Positions 37,605 through 46,794 of a DNA stretch of 64,000 nucleotides are shown piece by piece. Source of the DNA: Prochlorococcus sp. AG-347-K17 (GTDB taxonomy: Bacteria; Cyanobacteriota; Cyanobacteriia; PCC-6307; Cyanobiaceae); contig QCCE01000007.1 of the NCBI GenBank assembly GCA_003281385.1, positions 1 to 64,000 on the forward strand, read 5' to 3'. The notes under the pieces are model-generated. The model was not told where the DNA came from. It was given only the letters and a program-made list of their open reading frames with translations, and made no database searches. Numbering within the stretch: position 1 is the first letter of the stretch; each line of letters opens with the position of its first letter. Both the position numbers and the translations under genes were made by a program.

Positions 37605-38960
37605 ATGAAATCAAATAGTCTTAAATTTTTAGACAAATTTAGGGAAGTAAAAAACTTAGAGATTATTGAAAGCCAATCCGACGTAAAAAGACTTTCAAAA
37701 GATTTTTATAACTACTCTCCAATCCTTACTGAAAGATTAGACAAATGTATTGCTGATTTGGTGGTAAGACCTTGTGACCATAACGCGGTGAAGAAAGTAG
37801 CAAAAATTTGTTGGGAATTTTCTATACCTCTTACTTTACGGGGTTCAGGAACAGGCAATTACGGACAAGCTGTTCCTTTGTTTAAAGGAGTTGTAATGCA
37901 GATGAGTCACTTTAATAAATTAGAAGAATTTGATCCAGATACAGGTTTTGTGAAAGTACAGTCTGGATGTGTCATGGGAGATTTGAATAAACAATTAGAA
38001 AAATTTGGAAGGGAATTAAGGTTGCTTCCTAGTACTTGGAAAACCGCTACAATTGGAGGCTTTATTGCAGGCGGATCAGGAGGTATTGGGTCCATAAGGT
38101 GGGGATTTTTAAGAGATCCAGGAAATCTTATTGGTTTAGAGGCAGTGACTATGAATGAAAAACCTGATTTATTAAAATTTGATGCTGAAGAATCCGAACC
38201 TCTTAATCATGCTTATGGGACTAATGGAATAATTACTTCTTTATTACTTGCTACTGATAATAAACGTAAGTGGTATTCAATAGTTATTGACTGTATTGAA
38301 TTTGAAAAAACAATAGAAATATTAAAAACTCTTACAAGCGCTGCGATTGATCTGAAACTAGGAGCAATTCTTGAAGATGAAATTGTAGATCAAATGCCAA
38401 AATGGTTTAAAAGTAATTCTAAAAGTCACAAGATATTAATACAATCTACTCTTGGAGGAACAAAAACGATCGAGTTGATTTGTAAAAAATTCAAAGTTGA
38501 ATTTACCCTCCTTGGGGAAGAAGAAAAACTCATTAATGGAATTTCTGAAGTCGTATGGAATCATACAACTCTTCATATGAGATCTAGAGATAAAAATTGG
38601 ACTTATTTACAGATGCTTTTGCCACTTAATAATGAACTAGAATTGATTAACTTTTTGAAAAAAAAATGGGGTAGAAAAGTTCTTTGGCATTTAGAAGCAG
38701 TTTCTCAACAAGGATCACCGCGATTAGCGGCTTTGCCCGTATTAAGGTGGAATGGGATAGATGAATTAAATGAAATAATGGAAGATTGTAAGAAACTTGG
38801 TGCGTTTATTTTTAATCCTCATGCATTAACTGTTGAAGGCGGAGGCCTAGGAGTGGTTGACGCAGATCAAGTAAAAGCGAAATTAAAATTTGATCCTAAA
38901 GGGCTATTAAATCCAGGAAAATTAGAAGGTTGGGAAGTAAAAGAACAATTTAATATTTAA
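37605..38960 (+). CDS. FAD-linked oxidase, GlcD-like
   Basis: A 451-residue FAD-binding PCMH-type oxidase. The N-terminal domain has the FAD motif DLVVRPCDHNAVKKVAKIC, LRGSGTGNYGQAVP and the diphosphate loop ATIGGFIAGGSGGIGSIRWG. The C-terminal part ends FDPKGLLNPGKLEGWE, the typical GlcD/D-lactate dehydrogenase close. Family members oxidise 2-hydroxy acids, but the substrate cannot be read. It lies 36 bases behind the CodA-like gene, and its last four bases overlap the convergent folC gene. Confidence 0.88.
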   Translation: MKSNSLKFLDKFREVKNLEIIESQSDVKRLSKDFYNYSPILTERLDKCIADLVVRPCDHNAVKKVAKICWEFSIPLTLRGSGTGNYGQAVPLFKGVVMQMSHFNKLEEFDPDTGFVKVQSGCVMGDLNKQLEKFGRELRLLPSTWKTATIGGFIAGGSGGIGSIRWGFLRDPGNLIGLEAVTMNEKPDLLKFDAEESEPLNHAYGTNGIITSLLLATDNKRKWYSIVIDCIEFEKTIEILKTLTSAAIDLKLGAILEDEIVDQMPKWFKSNSKSHKILIQSTLGGTKTIELICKKFKVEFTLLGEEEKLINGISEVVWNHTTLHMRSRDKNWTYLQMLLPLNNELELINFLKKKWGRKVLWHLEAVSQQGSPRLAALPVLRWNGIDELNEIMEDCKKLGAFIFNPHALTVEGGGLGVVDADQVKAKLKFDPKGLLNPGKLEGWEVKEQFNI

Positions 38961-40186
38961 CATTTCTGTTTATTTATAAATTTTATAAATTCAGCAACTA
39001 AAAAAATAGAACCTGTTAGAACAGGATGATTAGGTGGCCATTTTTCTAGGGAAAATAAATACTCAATTGCAAGTTCAAATGTTTTAAATTCAATTGTTTT
39101 TTGAAGGTCAATTTCCCTAATATGAGAGAGATCGTTTAATTGCCAACTAGGTTGGTTTGGAACTGGCACAAGTAATAAGTGATCATTTTTCTTTAGAAGT
39201 GTTTTTAATATTGAGTAAATATCTTTTTGTCTTTGGACACCTAAAATCCAATAAATTCCTTTATCTTCATTCTCCCAATTGCTTCGCTCATAAGAGAGTG
39301 CTTTTGCAGCAGGGTAATTATGCGCACAATCTACAAGAATTTCTTTGTTTAAATAATTTATTATTTCTAGCCTTCCGTTCCAAGATGTCTTTTTAAGACC
39401 TTCAGATATGTATTTTTCTTTAATATTAAATCCTAAATTATTCAGCGCTTCAATTGCTCCAACAGCTACTGATGCATTTTGCTTTTGAAAAATTCCTTTT
39501 AATCCAAGCTCATAGCTTTTTGTCATTGAATCTTTCCAGATAATTTCTGCTCCAACCTCTTTAACTTTTTGGGTTATTAAATTTTCAACTTTACTATTTT
39601 GTTTGCATGATATGACGATTGAATTTTTTTCAATAACTGCTAATTTTTCTTCGGCAATTTTTTCAATCGTATCTCCAAGAAATTCTTTATGGTCTAAGCC
39701 AATATTCCCAATAGCAATTATTGGTCTAGATTTATGGGCTGTTGTAGCGTCTAATCGACCCCCTAAGCCAGCTTCAAGAATGAGCAATTCAACTTTTTTA
39801 TTATCAAAAAAATTTAGTGCGCAGCAAATGATTTTTTCAAAAGGAGTTAATTCAAATGTTGAAAATTTTTTTTCTATTAATCTATAGATTTTTTCAAAAT
39901 CAGTTTTGTTAATATTTTTTTTATTAACTCTAATCCTCTCGCATACGTCCAAAAGATGGGGAGATGTCGTTACTCCAAAATTTCTTTTAGCTTCAAAAAG
40001 TATACTTTCTAAATACGCCGCGATTGATCCTTTCCCATTGGTTCCAATAATTTGTATAGCAGGTATATTCTCGCAAGGATTACCAAGTTTTTGAAGTGCT
40101 TCTTTAATTCTTGATAAACCTAGCTTTATATTATCCCTTTCATATTTAGGTGATAATTCAAAAATTTTTAAATTTGCATTTTTCAA
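38957..40186 (-). CDS. folC: Folylpolyglutamate synthase / dihydrofolate synthase
   Basis: Mur-ligase-like enzyme that adds glutamate to dihydropteroate and folates. Motifs: the P-loop IQIIGTNGKGSIAAYL, TTSPHLLDVCERIRVN, LLILEAGLGGRLDATTA, NIGLDHKEFLGDTIE and, in the C-terminal domain, LVDCAHNYPAAKAL. At 409 residues it is of normal length. It converges with the FAD oxidase (four-base overlap) and follows argD after 11 bases on the same strand. Confidence 0.95.
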   Translation of the reverse strand: MKNANLKIFELSPKYERDNIKLGLSRIKEALQKLGNPCENIPAIQIIGTNGKGSIAAYLESILFEAKRNFGVTTSPHLLDVCERIRVNKKNINKTDFEKIYRLIEKKFSTFELTPFEKIICCALNFFDNKKVELLILEAGLGGRLDATTAHKSRPIIAIGNIGLDHKEFLGDTIEKIAEEKLAVIEKNSIVISCKQNSKVENLITQKVKEVGAEIIWKDSMTKSYELGLKGIFQKQNASVAVGAIEALNNLGFNIKEKYISEGLKKTSWNGRLEIINYLNKEILVDCAHNYPAAKALSYERSNWENEDKGIYWILGVQRQKDIYSILKTLLKKNDHLLLVPVPNQPSWQLNDLSHIREIDLQKTIEFKTFELAIEYLFSLEKWPPNHPVLTGSIFLVAEFIKFINKQKC

Positions 40187-40197
40187 AATTTAAATTG

Positions 40198-41373
40198 CTA
40201 TAACTCTTCAAAAATTGAATTTAGCTTATCCAAAAGAATATTAATTTCTCTTCTGGTTATAACTAATGGTGGGACGATCCTTACAACGTTACCTCCTGCA
40301 GGAACTACTAGTAATCCTTTATCAAAAGCTTTTAATGTAATTTTTTTTGCATCAGCATAGTCATCCTTGATCACAAGACCTTGTATCAAACCCAAACCTC
40401 TTTTCCCGGAAATAATATTAGGAAATTTTTTTGACAATTTTTCAAATCCAGCACTTAATTGTTCCCCTCTTAGATAAACATTATTTATAAGATTTCTTCT
40501 ATTTATTTCTTCTAATACAGTAAGTGCAGCTTTACAGGCGAAAGGGTTCCCCCCAAAAGTGCTTGCATGATCTCCTGGAGAAAAAATGTTGGCTTTTTCT
40601 TTTACTAATAATGCTCCAATTGCATGACCTCCTCCTAATCCTTTAGCAAGGGTGAATCCATCAGGTTCAATTCCTAAATTCTCATAACCCCACATTTTCC
40701 CGGTTCGACCTACTCCACTTTGGACCTCATCTAAAATGAGAAGAGAATTATATTTATCACATATATCTCTAAGGCTTTTAAAAAATATTTTACTTCCTGG
40801 AATTACGCCACCCTCTCCTTGTATTGGCTCAACTAAAACACCGGAAATTTTTTGATCATTATTTTCACACTCTTCAAATAATTTTTTTACCGAATCAAAA
40901 TTGTTAAATTTAAAAAATTTGAACCCTTGAATCATTGGTTCGAAACCTTTTTGATATTTGGGCTGTCCAGTAGCACTCAAGGCTGCTAGCGTCCTTCCAT
41001 GAAAGCTTGATTCTGCAGCGAGAATTATTGATTCTTTACCTTTATTTGTTGTATTACCATATTTTTTAATTAATTTAATTGCTGATTCATTTGCTTCAGC
41101 ACCACTGTTGCAGAAGAAGACGCTTTTGGCACAACTCATATTAGTTAAAGTTCTGCTTAATTGTTCTTGTTCTTCAATGTTGTATAGATTGGAAATGTGC
41201 TGAATCTTTTTTAGTTGACTTGATAGCCTTCTTCTTAAAACTCTATCGCTATGTCCAAGACTACAAGTTGCTATACCAGCAACTGCATCAAGATACTTTT
41301 TACCTGTTTTGTCCCATAGCCAACAACCTTTTCCTTTTTTGAAAGATATATCGAATCGACTATAGGTATTCAT
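40198..41373 (-). CDS. argD: Acetylornithine aminotransferase
   Basis: PLP enzyme of arginine synthesis (class III aminotransferase). It has the PLP-phosphate loop FCNSGAEANESAIKL, FHGRTLAALSATGQ, the LVEPIQGEGGVIPG motif, LILDEVQSGVGRTGKM and the Schiff-base lysine in TLAKGLGGGHAIGALL, giving 391 residues. I place the start at ATG 41373: the frame stays open further to 41454, but that extension is simply tRNA-Leu read as protein. The ATG lies six bases from the tRNA 3' end, so a processed message would have a leader of only about five bases. Confidence 0.95.
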   Translation of the reverse strand: MNTYSRFDISFKKGKGCWLWDKTGKKYLDAVAGIATCSLGHSDRVLRRRLSSQLKKIQHISNLYNIEEQEQLSRTLTNMSCAKSVFFCNSGAEANESAIKLIKKYGNTTNKGKESIILAAESSFHGRTLAALSATGQPKYQKGFEPMIQGFKFFKFNNFDSVKKLFEECENNDQKISGVLVEPIQGEGGVIPGSKIFFKSLRDICDKYNSLLILDEVQSGVGRTGKMWGYENLGIEPDGFTLAKGLGGGHAIGALLVKEKANIFSPGDHASTFGGNPFACKAALTVLEEINRRNLINNVYLRGEQLSAGFEKLSKKFPNIISGKRGLGLIQGLVIKDDYADAKKITLKAFDKGLLVVPAGGNVVRIVPPLVITRREINILLDKLNSIFEEL

Positions 41374-41378
41374 CAAAG

Positions 41379-41460
41379 TGGGAGCGGTCGGACTTGAACC
41401 GACATACCCGAAGGTGCCGCATTTTGAGTGCGGTGCGTCTACCAATTCCACCACGCTCCC
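41379..41460 (-). tRNA. tRNA-Leu (anticodon CAA)
   Basis: On the minus strand the acceptor GGGAGCG pairs with CGCTCCC, the D arm includes GGAATTGGTAGACG, the anticodon stem CCGCA/TGCGG encloses the loop CTCAAAA with anticodon CAA, a long variable arm (CACCTTCGGGTAT region) follows and the T arm has TCGGTTCAAGTCCGA. The discriminator is A (41379). At 82 bases it is a normal class II tRNA. No CCA is encoded. A TATAAT on the minus strand (41493-41488) lies 27 bases upstream. Confidence 0.97.
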
Positions 41461-41487
41461 ATGGCTTTTGAAAAAATTAACCTTTTT

Positions 41488-41493
41488 ATTATA
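41488..41493 (-). promoter_or_regulatory. Candidate -10 box for tRNA-Leu and argD
   Basis: TATAAT on the minus strand, ending 27 bases before the tRNA 5' end. No consensus -35 element lies at the usual distance, which is common for this kind of genome. It would drive tRNA-Leu and, by readthrough, argD and folC. Confidence 0.4.
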
Positions 41494-41739
41494 ACAAAAA
41501 TCAACTTATTGACTATTGTTTTGTTCAAGGAACAGTGGCCAAGATAATGTTTGTCAATAGTTAATCTTTTAGAACAAAAATTGGAATACATTTATTGAAT
41601 TTGCTGACAAGAAATAAGGTAAAAAATGAAGAATTAAACACTTATGACACATTTCTGTGATTAAACACGAGTAAAATTCTTTTTTTTAAGGAGATAGCTT
41701 CACGATTAGTAATATTGTGTTATATTTAGGAAAAAACAA

Positions 41740-41847
41740 ATGTCTAAAATTCAAGCTAAAAATTTATCCTTGAAATTTGTCCCTTACCTTTTTATTGCTG
41801 TTACAATATTGACAACATTTGGTTCTAATAGTGGAACTTGGGCATGA
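41740..41847 (+). CDS. Possible 35-residue membrane peptide, first of an overlapping pair
   Basis: ATG 41740 begins MSKIQAKNLSLKFVPYLFIA and ends at TGA 41845. It has a basic N-terminus and one hydrophobic stretch (about residues 14-27). A TATATT at 41721-41726 and a TTCACG 16 bases upstream could form a promoter. The stop overlaps the ATG of the next mini-ORF as ATGA, the overlap type used for translational coupling. I do not recognise the family. The paired overlap and matching topology argue for real coding. Confidence 0.45.
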   Translation: MSKIQAKNLSLKFVPYLFIAVTILTTFGSNSGTWA

Positions 41848-41954
41848 ATGAATTCAAGATTAGTGGTTTAAATAAAATTTGGTCTAGTCGCTTCTTGGTA
41901 TTATTCCTCATATTTTTAGGTTGTATTTCACTCATCAATATTGCTTACGTTTAA
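41844..41954 (+). CDS. Possible 36-residue membrane peptide, second of an overlapping pair
   Basis: ATG 41844 begins MNEFKISGLNKIWSSRFLVL and runs 36 codons to TAA 41952, with one transmembrane helix (about residues 17-36). Its start overlaps the preceding mini-ORF by four bases (ATGA). It lies 31 bases from the convergent murA gene. The size and single helix resemble small photosystem or cytochrome b6f subunits, but the sequence matches none that I know. Confidence 0.45.
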   Translation: MNEFKISGLNKIWSSRFLVLFLIFLGCISLINIAYV

Positions 41955-41985
41955 ATACTTTACAAATCATCATGCTCCTTGCAAT

Positions 41986-43356
41986 TTAGGCTGCTCTACA
42001 TCGAGGAATATCTGCAGGATCTGAACTAGTCTTTAATTCTTTATTTGTCAAAGTTTTCTTGTTAAACTCTCTAGTTATTTTTATACCCAATATTTTTAAT
42101 TTTGATTCAAAATTTTCATAACCTCTATCCAAATGCTCTAAACCATATATCCTACTAGTGCCTTCAGCTATAACACCAGCAATTATTAATGCAGCTGAAG
42201 ACCTCAAATCAGAACCAACTAAATCCATCCCCTTAAAAATTTTAACACCTTTGATATACGCTATATTTTTATTTAATTTTATATTTGCCCCCATTTTGTT
42301 TAGTAAATGAACATGGTTCATTCTGTTTTCGAAAATTGTTTCAGTTATCTTTGATTCACCATTTGCGATTGCCATTAAAGTTGTAAATGGTGCTTGCAAA
42401 TCAGTTGGAAATCCTGGGAAAGGAGCTGTTTCAATATCTACCCCTTTGATCTTTTTACCCTTGATTGTAATTGAATTACCTTTAATCGTAATTTTACTTC
42501 CACTCTCTTGAAGCTTATTTGTGACAGCTTCAAGATGATTAGGAATTACAGGAGAAATTGTTATCGAAGAGGAAGTGGCTGCAGCAGCTATTAAAAAAGT
42601 ACCAGCCTCTATGCGATCTGGAATTACTTTATGAGTACAGCCACGCAGCTTGCTAACACCATCAATAATTATTGTTTCTTTGCCAGAGTCGTAAATTTTT
42701 GCCCCCATTTTATTTAACATTTGGCATAAATCCTGAATTTCAGGTTCTCTTGCAGCATTCTCAATCGTAGTTCTTCCCTCCGCTAATGATGCCGCCATTA
42801 TTAAAGTTTCAGTAGCTCCTACGCTTGGGCACTTTAATTTAATACGGGTACCATGCAGTTTATTAGTCTCGTCCTTTATTCTTGCTTTGACAATTCCGTC
42901 TTCAATAATAATTTCTGCTCCTAATGCTTGAAGTCCATTTATGTGCTCATCTATGGGCCTTGAACCAATATTGCATCCACCAGGTAAGGGAACTTTAGCC
43001 TCTCCATATTTACTTAATAATGCACCTATACAAAAGAAACTAGCTCTTAATCCATTAACAAGCTCATATGGAAGATCTTTAATAGAAATATTTTTTGGAT
43101 CTATTTCTAGGCGATTGTTTTTGTGTAATAATTTAATACCTAAACTCTTAAGGATATTCCCCATTTTTTCTATATCGGTAAGACGTGGAACATTCTCAAG
43201 AATTATCCTTTCATTAGTTAGCAATGATGATGCCAATAAAACTAAGGCAGAATTCTTGGCGCCACTTATTTTAACTTTTCCATGTAAGTTGCCTTGGCCA
43301 AAAATCTTTAAACTTTGAGATTTAAGATATGACTTCTTTTTGCTTACGCAAATCAT
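41986..43356 (-). CDS. murA: UDP-N-acetylglucosamine 1-carboxyvinyltransferase
   Basis: First committed step of peptidoglycan synthesis, transferring enolpyruvate from PEP to UDP-GlcNAc; the fosfomycin target. It shows GKVKISGAKNSALVLLASSLL, the active-site cysteine in LPGGCNIGSRPIDEHI, VGATETLIMAASLAEG, AAREPEIQDLCQMLNKMGA and ETAPFPGFPTDLQAPF. At 456 residues it has an extra 15-20 residues at the N-terminus and C-terminus relative to E. coli (419). The active-site Cys shows it would be fosfomycin-sensitive in principle. Confidence 0.97.
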   Translation of the reverse strand: MICVSKKKSYLKSQSLKIFGQGNLHGKVKISGAKNSALVLLASSLLTNERIILENVPRLTDIEKMGNILKSLGIKLLHKNNRLEIDPKNISIKDLPYELVNGLRASFFCIGALLSKYGEAKVPLPGGCNIGSRPIDEHINGLQALGAEIIIEDGIVKARIKDETNKLHGTRIKLKCPSVGATETLIMAASLAEGRTTIENAAREPEIQDLCQMLNKMGAKIYDSGKETIIIDGVSKLRGCTHKVIPDRIEAGTFLIAAAATSSSITISPVIPNHLEAVTNKLQESGSKITIKGNSITIKGKKIKGVDIETAPFPGFPTDLQAPFTTLMAIANGESKITETIFENRMNHVHLLNKMGANIKLNKNIAYIKGVKIFKGMDLVGSDLRSSAALIIAGVIAEGTSRIYGLEHLDRGYENFESKLKILGIKITREFNKKTLTNKELKTSSDPADIPRCRAA

Positions 43357-43547
43357 TAAGGGTTAATTTATTAGATTCATCATGACAAAGGAAAACTTGT
43401 AAGTCCACCTTATGTAACGTCATGAATATTAATTAAAAGTGAAAATGTATTTTTTTTTGATTTCTTGGGAAATAAAAATTTAATAATTAATTGATCAAAA
43501 TATTTATGTAATTAAAATATAGTTGATAACGATTTTTAAAATTACTC

Positions 43548-44393
43548 ATAGAAAATACTTTTTTTAAAATAACTAGTAAAAACAATAATCTAGTTAAAAG
43601 ATTTAGATCTTATAAAAGAGGATCATCTCCAAAAAATCAAGACTTTTTTTGCATAGAGGGTACACATCTCATTGAAGAAATGCTGAAGTCTGGAAAAAAA
43701 CCCTCTAAGATTTTAGTTACTGAAAAATGGCTAAGAAAGAATCAAAATCTTATCAAAAAATTTCATCAATCATTAATAAATATAGTCTCAGAGGAAATCT
43801 TGGCATCTGCGATTTCAACAATTAATCCAGGCGGGATAGCAGCTTTAGTAGAGATTTCAGCAATACCTAATTATCAATTTAATAAAAAAGATGATTTTGT
43901 TCTTATTCTCGACAGGATTCAAGATCCTGGCAACATGGGTAATCTTTTTAGAACTGCTTTAGCTGCTGGAGTCGATGCAATTTTTCTAGCTGGAGGTGCG
44001 CACCCATTAGGCCAAAAGGTATTAAGGGCATCCTCTGGTGCAGTTTTTCATCTGCCATTTTTAAGATTTGATGGGACTGAAGAAGAAATATTAAATTCTT
44101 TACTTAATTCTTTGTCTGAATTATCTAATGTAGGATTTAAGATTTTCTCTACTAGTAGCCATAATCAAAGTTCAAAAAAACCTTCAAAACCTTACTGGGA
44201 AGTTGATTGGTCTAGACCTACCGCATTAATTTTGGGTAATGAAGGTCAAGGTATTCATAAAAAAATTCAAGAAGCTTTTAATGAAACAATTACAATTCCG
44301 CATAGTGAGCTTGTAGAATCATTGAATGTGGCTTGTGTTGCAGTTCCGTTATTACTAGAACGAAAAAGAGTCGCATACACCTCTAATAAATAA
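43548..44393 (+). CDS. SpoU/TrmH-family RNA 2'-O-methyltransferase (start uncertain)
   Basis: SPOUT methyltransferase, which methylates 2'-OH of rRNA or tRNA. The catalytic SpoU core has LDRIQDPGNMGNLFRTALAAG, LAGGAHPLGQKVLRASSGA, ALILGNEGQGI and ESLNVACVAVPLLLE. The first ATG (43680) would remove most of the N-terminal substrate-binding domain: the same frame is open upstream to 43530 and reads KITSKNNNLVKRFRSYKRG then KNQDFFCIEGTHLIEE, matching the conserved start of the family. No ATG, GTG or TTG occurs there. I place the start tentatively at ATA 43548, one of several non-canonical options; a sequence error is also possible. lpd follows after seven bases. Confidence 0.85.
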   Translation: MENTFFKITSKNNNLVKRFRSYKRGSSPKNQDFFCIEGTHLIEEMLKSGKKPSKILVTEKWLRKNQNLIKKFHQSLINIVSEEILASAISTINPGGIAALVEISAIPNYQFNKKDDFVLILDRIQDPGNMGNLFRTALAAGVDAIFLAGGAHPLGQKVLRASSGAVFHLPFLRFDGTEEEILNSLLNSLSELSNVGFKIFSTSSHNQSSKKPSKPYWEVDWSRPTALILGNEGQGIHKKIQEAFNETITIPHSELVESLNVACVAVPLLLERKRVAYTSNK

Positions 44394-44400
44394 TTAAAAA

Positions 44401-45846
44401 GTGACTGATTCAAGTTTTGATTTTGATTTAATCGTAATAGGAGCAGGATATGGAGGTTTTGATGCCGCTAAACATGCTGCTGGGAAGGGACTGAAAGTCG
44501 CAATAGTAGAATCTTCTGATATGGGAGGAACTTGTGTTAACAAGGGTTGTGTTCCATCTAAGGCTCTATTGGCTGCGAGTGGTAAAGTTAGAGAAATAGC
44601 TGATTATGAACATTTAGCTAAATTTGGTATACATGCTTCCCCAGTTAGGTTCGAGAGATCAAAAATTGCAGATCATGCAAATAATTTAGTCTTAAATGTC
44701 AGAGAAAACTTAACAAAAACTCTTAAAAGAAGTGGGGTTGAAATTATTTTGGGCATTGGCAGAATTGAAGGAAATCAAAAAGTAGGTGTAAGAGATAAAA
44801 ACGGTATTGATAGAATTTTTACGTGTAAGAATATTGTTATAGCGACTGGTTCTTCTCCTTTTGTTCCCAGTGGAATAACTTTGGATAATAGGACTGTATT
44901 TACTAGTGATGATGCGGTTAAACTTGAGTGGCTTCCAAGATGGATAGCAATTATTGGAAGCGGATATATAGGACTAGAATTTGCTGATGTTTATACCGCG
45001 CTAGGTTGTGAAGTTACCATGATCGAGGCTTTGGAAAATATTATGCCAACATTTGATCCAGACATCACTAAAATTGCTAAGAAGAACCTTATTCAAGCGA
45101 GAGATATAGACACAAAATCAAATGTATTTGCGACAAAAATAACACCTGGATGCCCTGTAAAAATAGAACTAACAGATGCAAAATCTAAGGAAGTTGTAGA
45201 AACTTTAGAAGTTGATGCTGTACTAGTTGCAACTGGCAGAAGTCCTAATAGTCATAACTTAAATCTTGAGTCGGTTGGTATCGAAACAGTAAAAGGGTTC
45301 ATTCCTGTAGATGATCAAATGAGAGTTAAAAATGATGATGAAATAATACCTAATATTTGGGCTGTTGGAGATGTAACAGGCAAACTAATGCTTGCCCATA
45401 CAGCTGCAGCGCAGGGTACTATTGCTGTTGATAATATTTGCGGTGGTAATGTCGAAATTAACTATAAAAGTATCCCTGCGGCAACCTTTACTCACCCTGA
45501 GATAAGTTCAGTTGGTCTCTCTGAAGCTGAAGCTAAAGAGATATCTGCAAAAGAAAATTTTACTTTGGGAGTTGTCAAAAGTTTCTTTAAGGCTAATTCA
45601 AAAGCATTGGCTGAATTGGAGAGTGATGGATTGCTTAAGTTGATTTTTAATAAAGATAATGGGAAAGTATTAGGTGCTCATATTTTTGGGTTACATGCAG
45701 CTGATTTAATTCAAGAAGTTTCAAACGCTATTTCAAGGAACCAAGATGTAATTGAATTATCTAAAGAAGTTCATACTCATCCCACTCTCAGTGAAGTAGT
45801 TGAGGTCGCGTATAAACAAGCGGCTTCACAAATAAATAATATCTAG
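44401..45846 (+). CDS. lpd: Dihydrolipoamide dehydrogenase (E3)
   Basis: Flavoenzyme that reoxidises lipoyl groups of pyruvate dehydrogenase and the glycine cleavage system. It has the FAD loop [16 protein letters not shown], the redox disulfide [15 protein letters not shown], an NAD loop [32 protein letters not shown], and the C-terminal [10 protein letters not shown] with the catalytic histidine. At 481 residues it is of normal length. It starts with GTG. The pdhA gene of the same complex lies about 10 kb to the right. Confidence 0.96.
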   Translation: MTDSSFDFDLIVIGAGYGGFDAAKHAAGKGLKVAIVESSDMGGTCVNKGCVPSKALLAASGKVREIADYEHLAKFGIHASPVRFERSKIADHANNLVLNVRENLTKTLKRSGVEIILGIGRIEGNQKVGVRDKNGIDRIFTCKNIVIATGSSPFVPSGITLDNRTVFTSDDAVKLEWLPRWIAIIGSGYIGLEFADVYTALGCEVTMIEALENIMPTFDPDITKIAKKNLIQARDIDTKSNVFATKITPGCPVKIELTDAKSKEVVETLEVDAVLVATGRSPNSHNLNLESVGIETVKGFIPVDDQMRVKNDDEIIPNIWAVGDVTGKLMLAHTAAAQGTIAVDNICGGNVEINYKSIPAATFTHPEISSVGLSEAEAKEISAKENFTLGVVKSFFKANSKALAELESDGLLKLIFNKDNGKVLGAHIFGLHAADLIQEVSNAISRNQDVIELSKEVHTHPTLSEVVEVAYKQAASQINNI

Positions 45847-45851
45847 AATTA

Positions 45852-46742
45852 ATGGAGATTAGACGCAGGCCACCAAATCCAACAGTAAGGGTAGAAAACT
45901 TAGAATATGCCGTACCTCATAGAGACGCACAAGCAAAAAATATTCTGGAAGAAATTGTTTGGCATAAGGATATTGAAATTAAGAATTTTAAAAAAATAGT
46001 TTCTTTAGAAGAACTCATTAAAAAGATTGAAAACCTTCCTGCTCCAAAAGATTTTTATAAAAATATCTTGGAGTCAAAAATAAAACCGGGAGTAATTGCT
46101 GAAATAAAAAAAGCTAGTCCGAGTAAAGGAGTTATTAGAAAAGATTTTAACCCTGAAGAAATAGCAATTTGTTATGAAGGATTAGGTGCATCATGTATCT
46201 CAGTACTTACCGATAAAAGGTTTTTTCAAGGAAGTTATGAAATTCTTGAAATTGTAAGGAAATCAACTAATCTCCCTCTTCTCTGCAAAGATTTTATTAT
46301 TTCTGCTTATCAGATCTATAAAGCTAGGGCATCTGGTGCTGACGCAATATTGTTAATCGCTGCGATTTTAAGTGATGACGATTTAATTTATCTAAAGAAA
46401 ATAGCTGATAATTTAAATATGAGTGTTCTTGTTGAAGTCCATAACGATAATGAATTAGAAAGGATTCTAAAATTAAAATCTTTTAATTTGATTGGAATAA
46501 ATAATAGGGACTTAAAGACTTTTAAAACGGATTTAAAAACATCAATAGAATTGATGCATTCATATGCTGATATATTTTTGAAACAAAATATTCTTCCCAT
46601 TAGTGAATCCGGAATTAATAGTGCCGAAGATTTAGAATCGCTTAGATCTATTGGAATCAAGGGAGTATTAATTGGTGAAACTTTTATGAGAGAAACTGAT
46701 ATTGAACAATCGTTCAAGAAATTATTTAACTCAATTAAATAA
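45852..46742 (+). CDS. trpC: Indole-3-glycerol-phosphate synthase
   Basis: TIM-barrel enzyme of tryptophan synthesis closing the indole ring. It shows [55 protein letters not shown] (core LCKDFII), [23 protein letters not shown] and SGINSAEDL, then GVLIGETFM. The 296 residues are longer than E. coli because of an N-terminal stretch of about 35 residues ([18 protein letters not shown]) common in cyanobacteria. The start is five bases after lpd. Confidence 0.96.
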   Translation: MEIRRRPPNPTVRVENLEYAVPHRDAQAKNILEEIVWHKDIEIKNFKKIVSLEELIKKIENLPAPKDFYKNILESKIKPGVIAEIKKASPSKGVIRKDFNPEEIAICYEGLGASCISVLTDKRFFQGSYEILEIVRKSTNLPLLCKDFIISAYQIYKARASGADAILLIAAILSDDDLIYLKKIADNLNMSVLVEVHNDNELERILKLKSFNLIGINNRDLKTFKTDLKTSIELMHSYADIFLKQNILPISESGINSAEDLESLRSIGIKGVLIGETFMRETDIEQSFKKLFNSIK

Positions 46743-46794
46743 TGACTTCAAATCGTGCTATAAAATTGAATAAACAGAGTTGTACTGAAAATAT

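Noticed and set aside
41374..41454. N-terminal extension of argD reading MVELVDAPHSKCG and onward
   Set aside because: These codons are the tRNA-Leu gene read as protein. The ArgD family start is at ATG 41373.
19289..41460. Genomic island integration at tRNA-Gly, tRNA-His or tRNA-Leu
   Set aside because: No integrase or transposase lies near them, I see no repeated tRNA 3' ends and neighbouring genes are core.
41509..41565. Imperfect inverted repeat (TTGACTATTG and CAATAGTTAA) upstream of tRNA-Leu
   Set aside because: The spacer is long (about 35 bases), there is one mismatch and no run of T follows, so I see no firm function.
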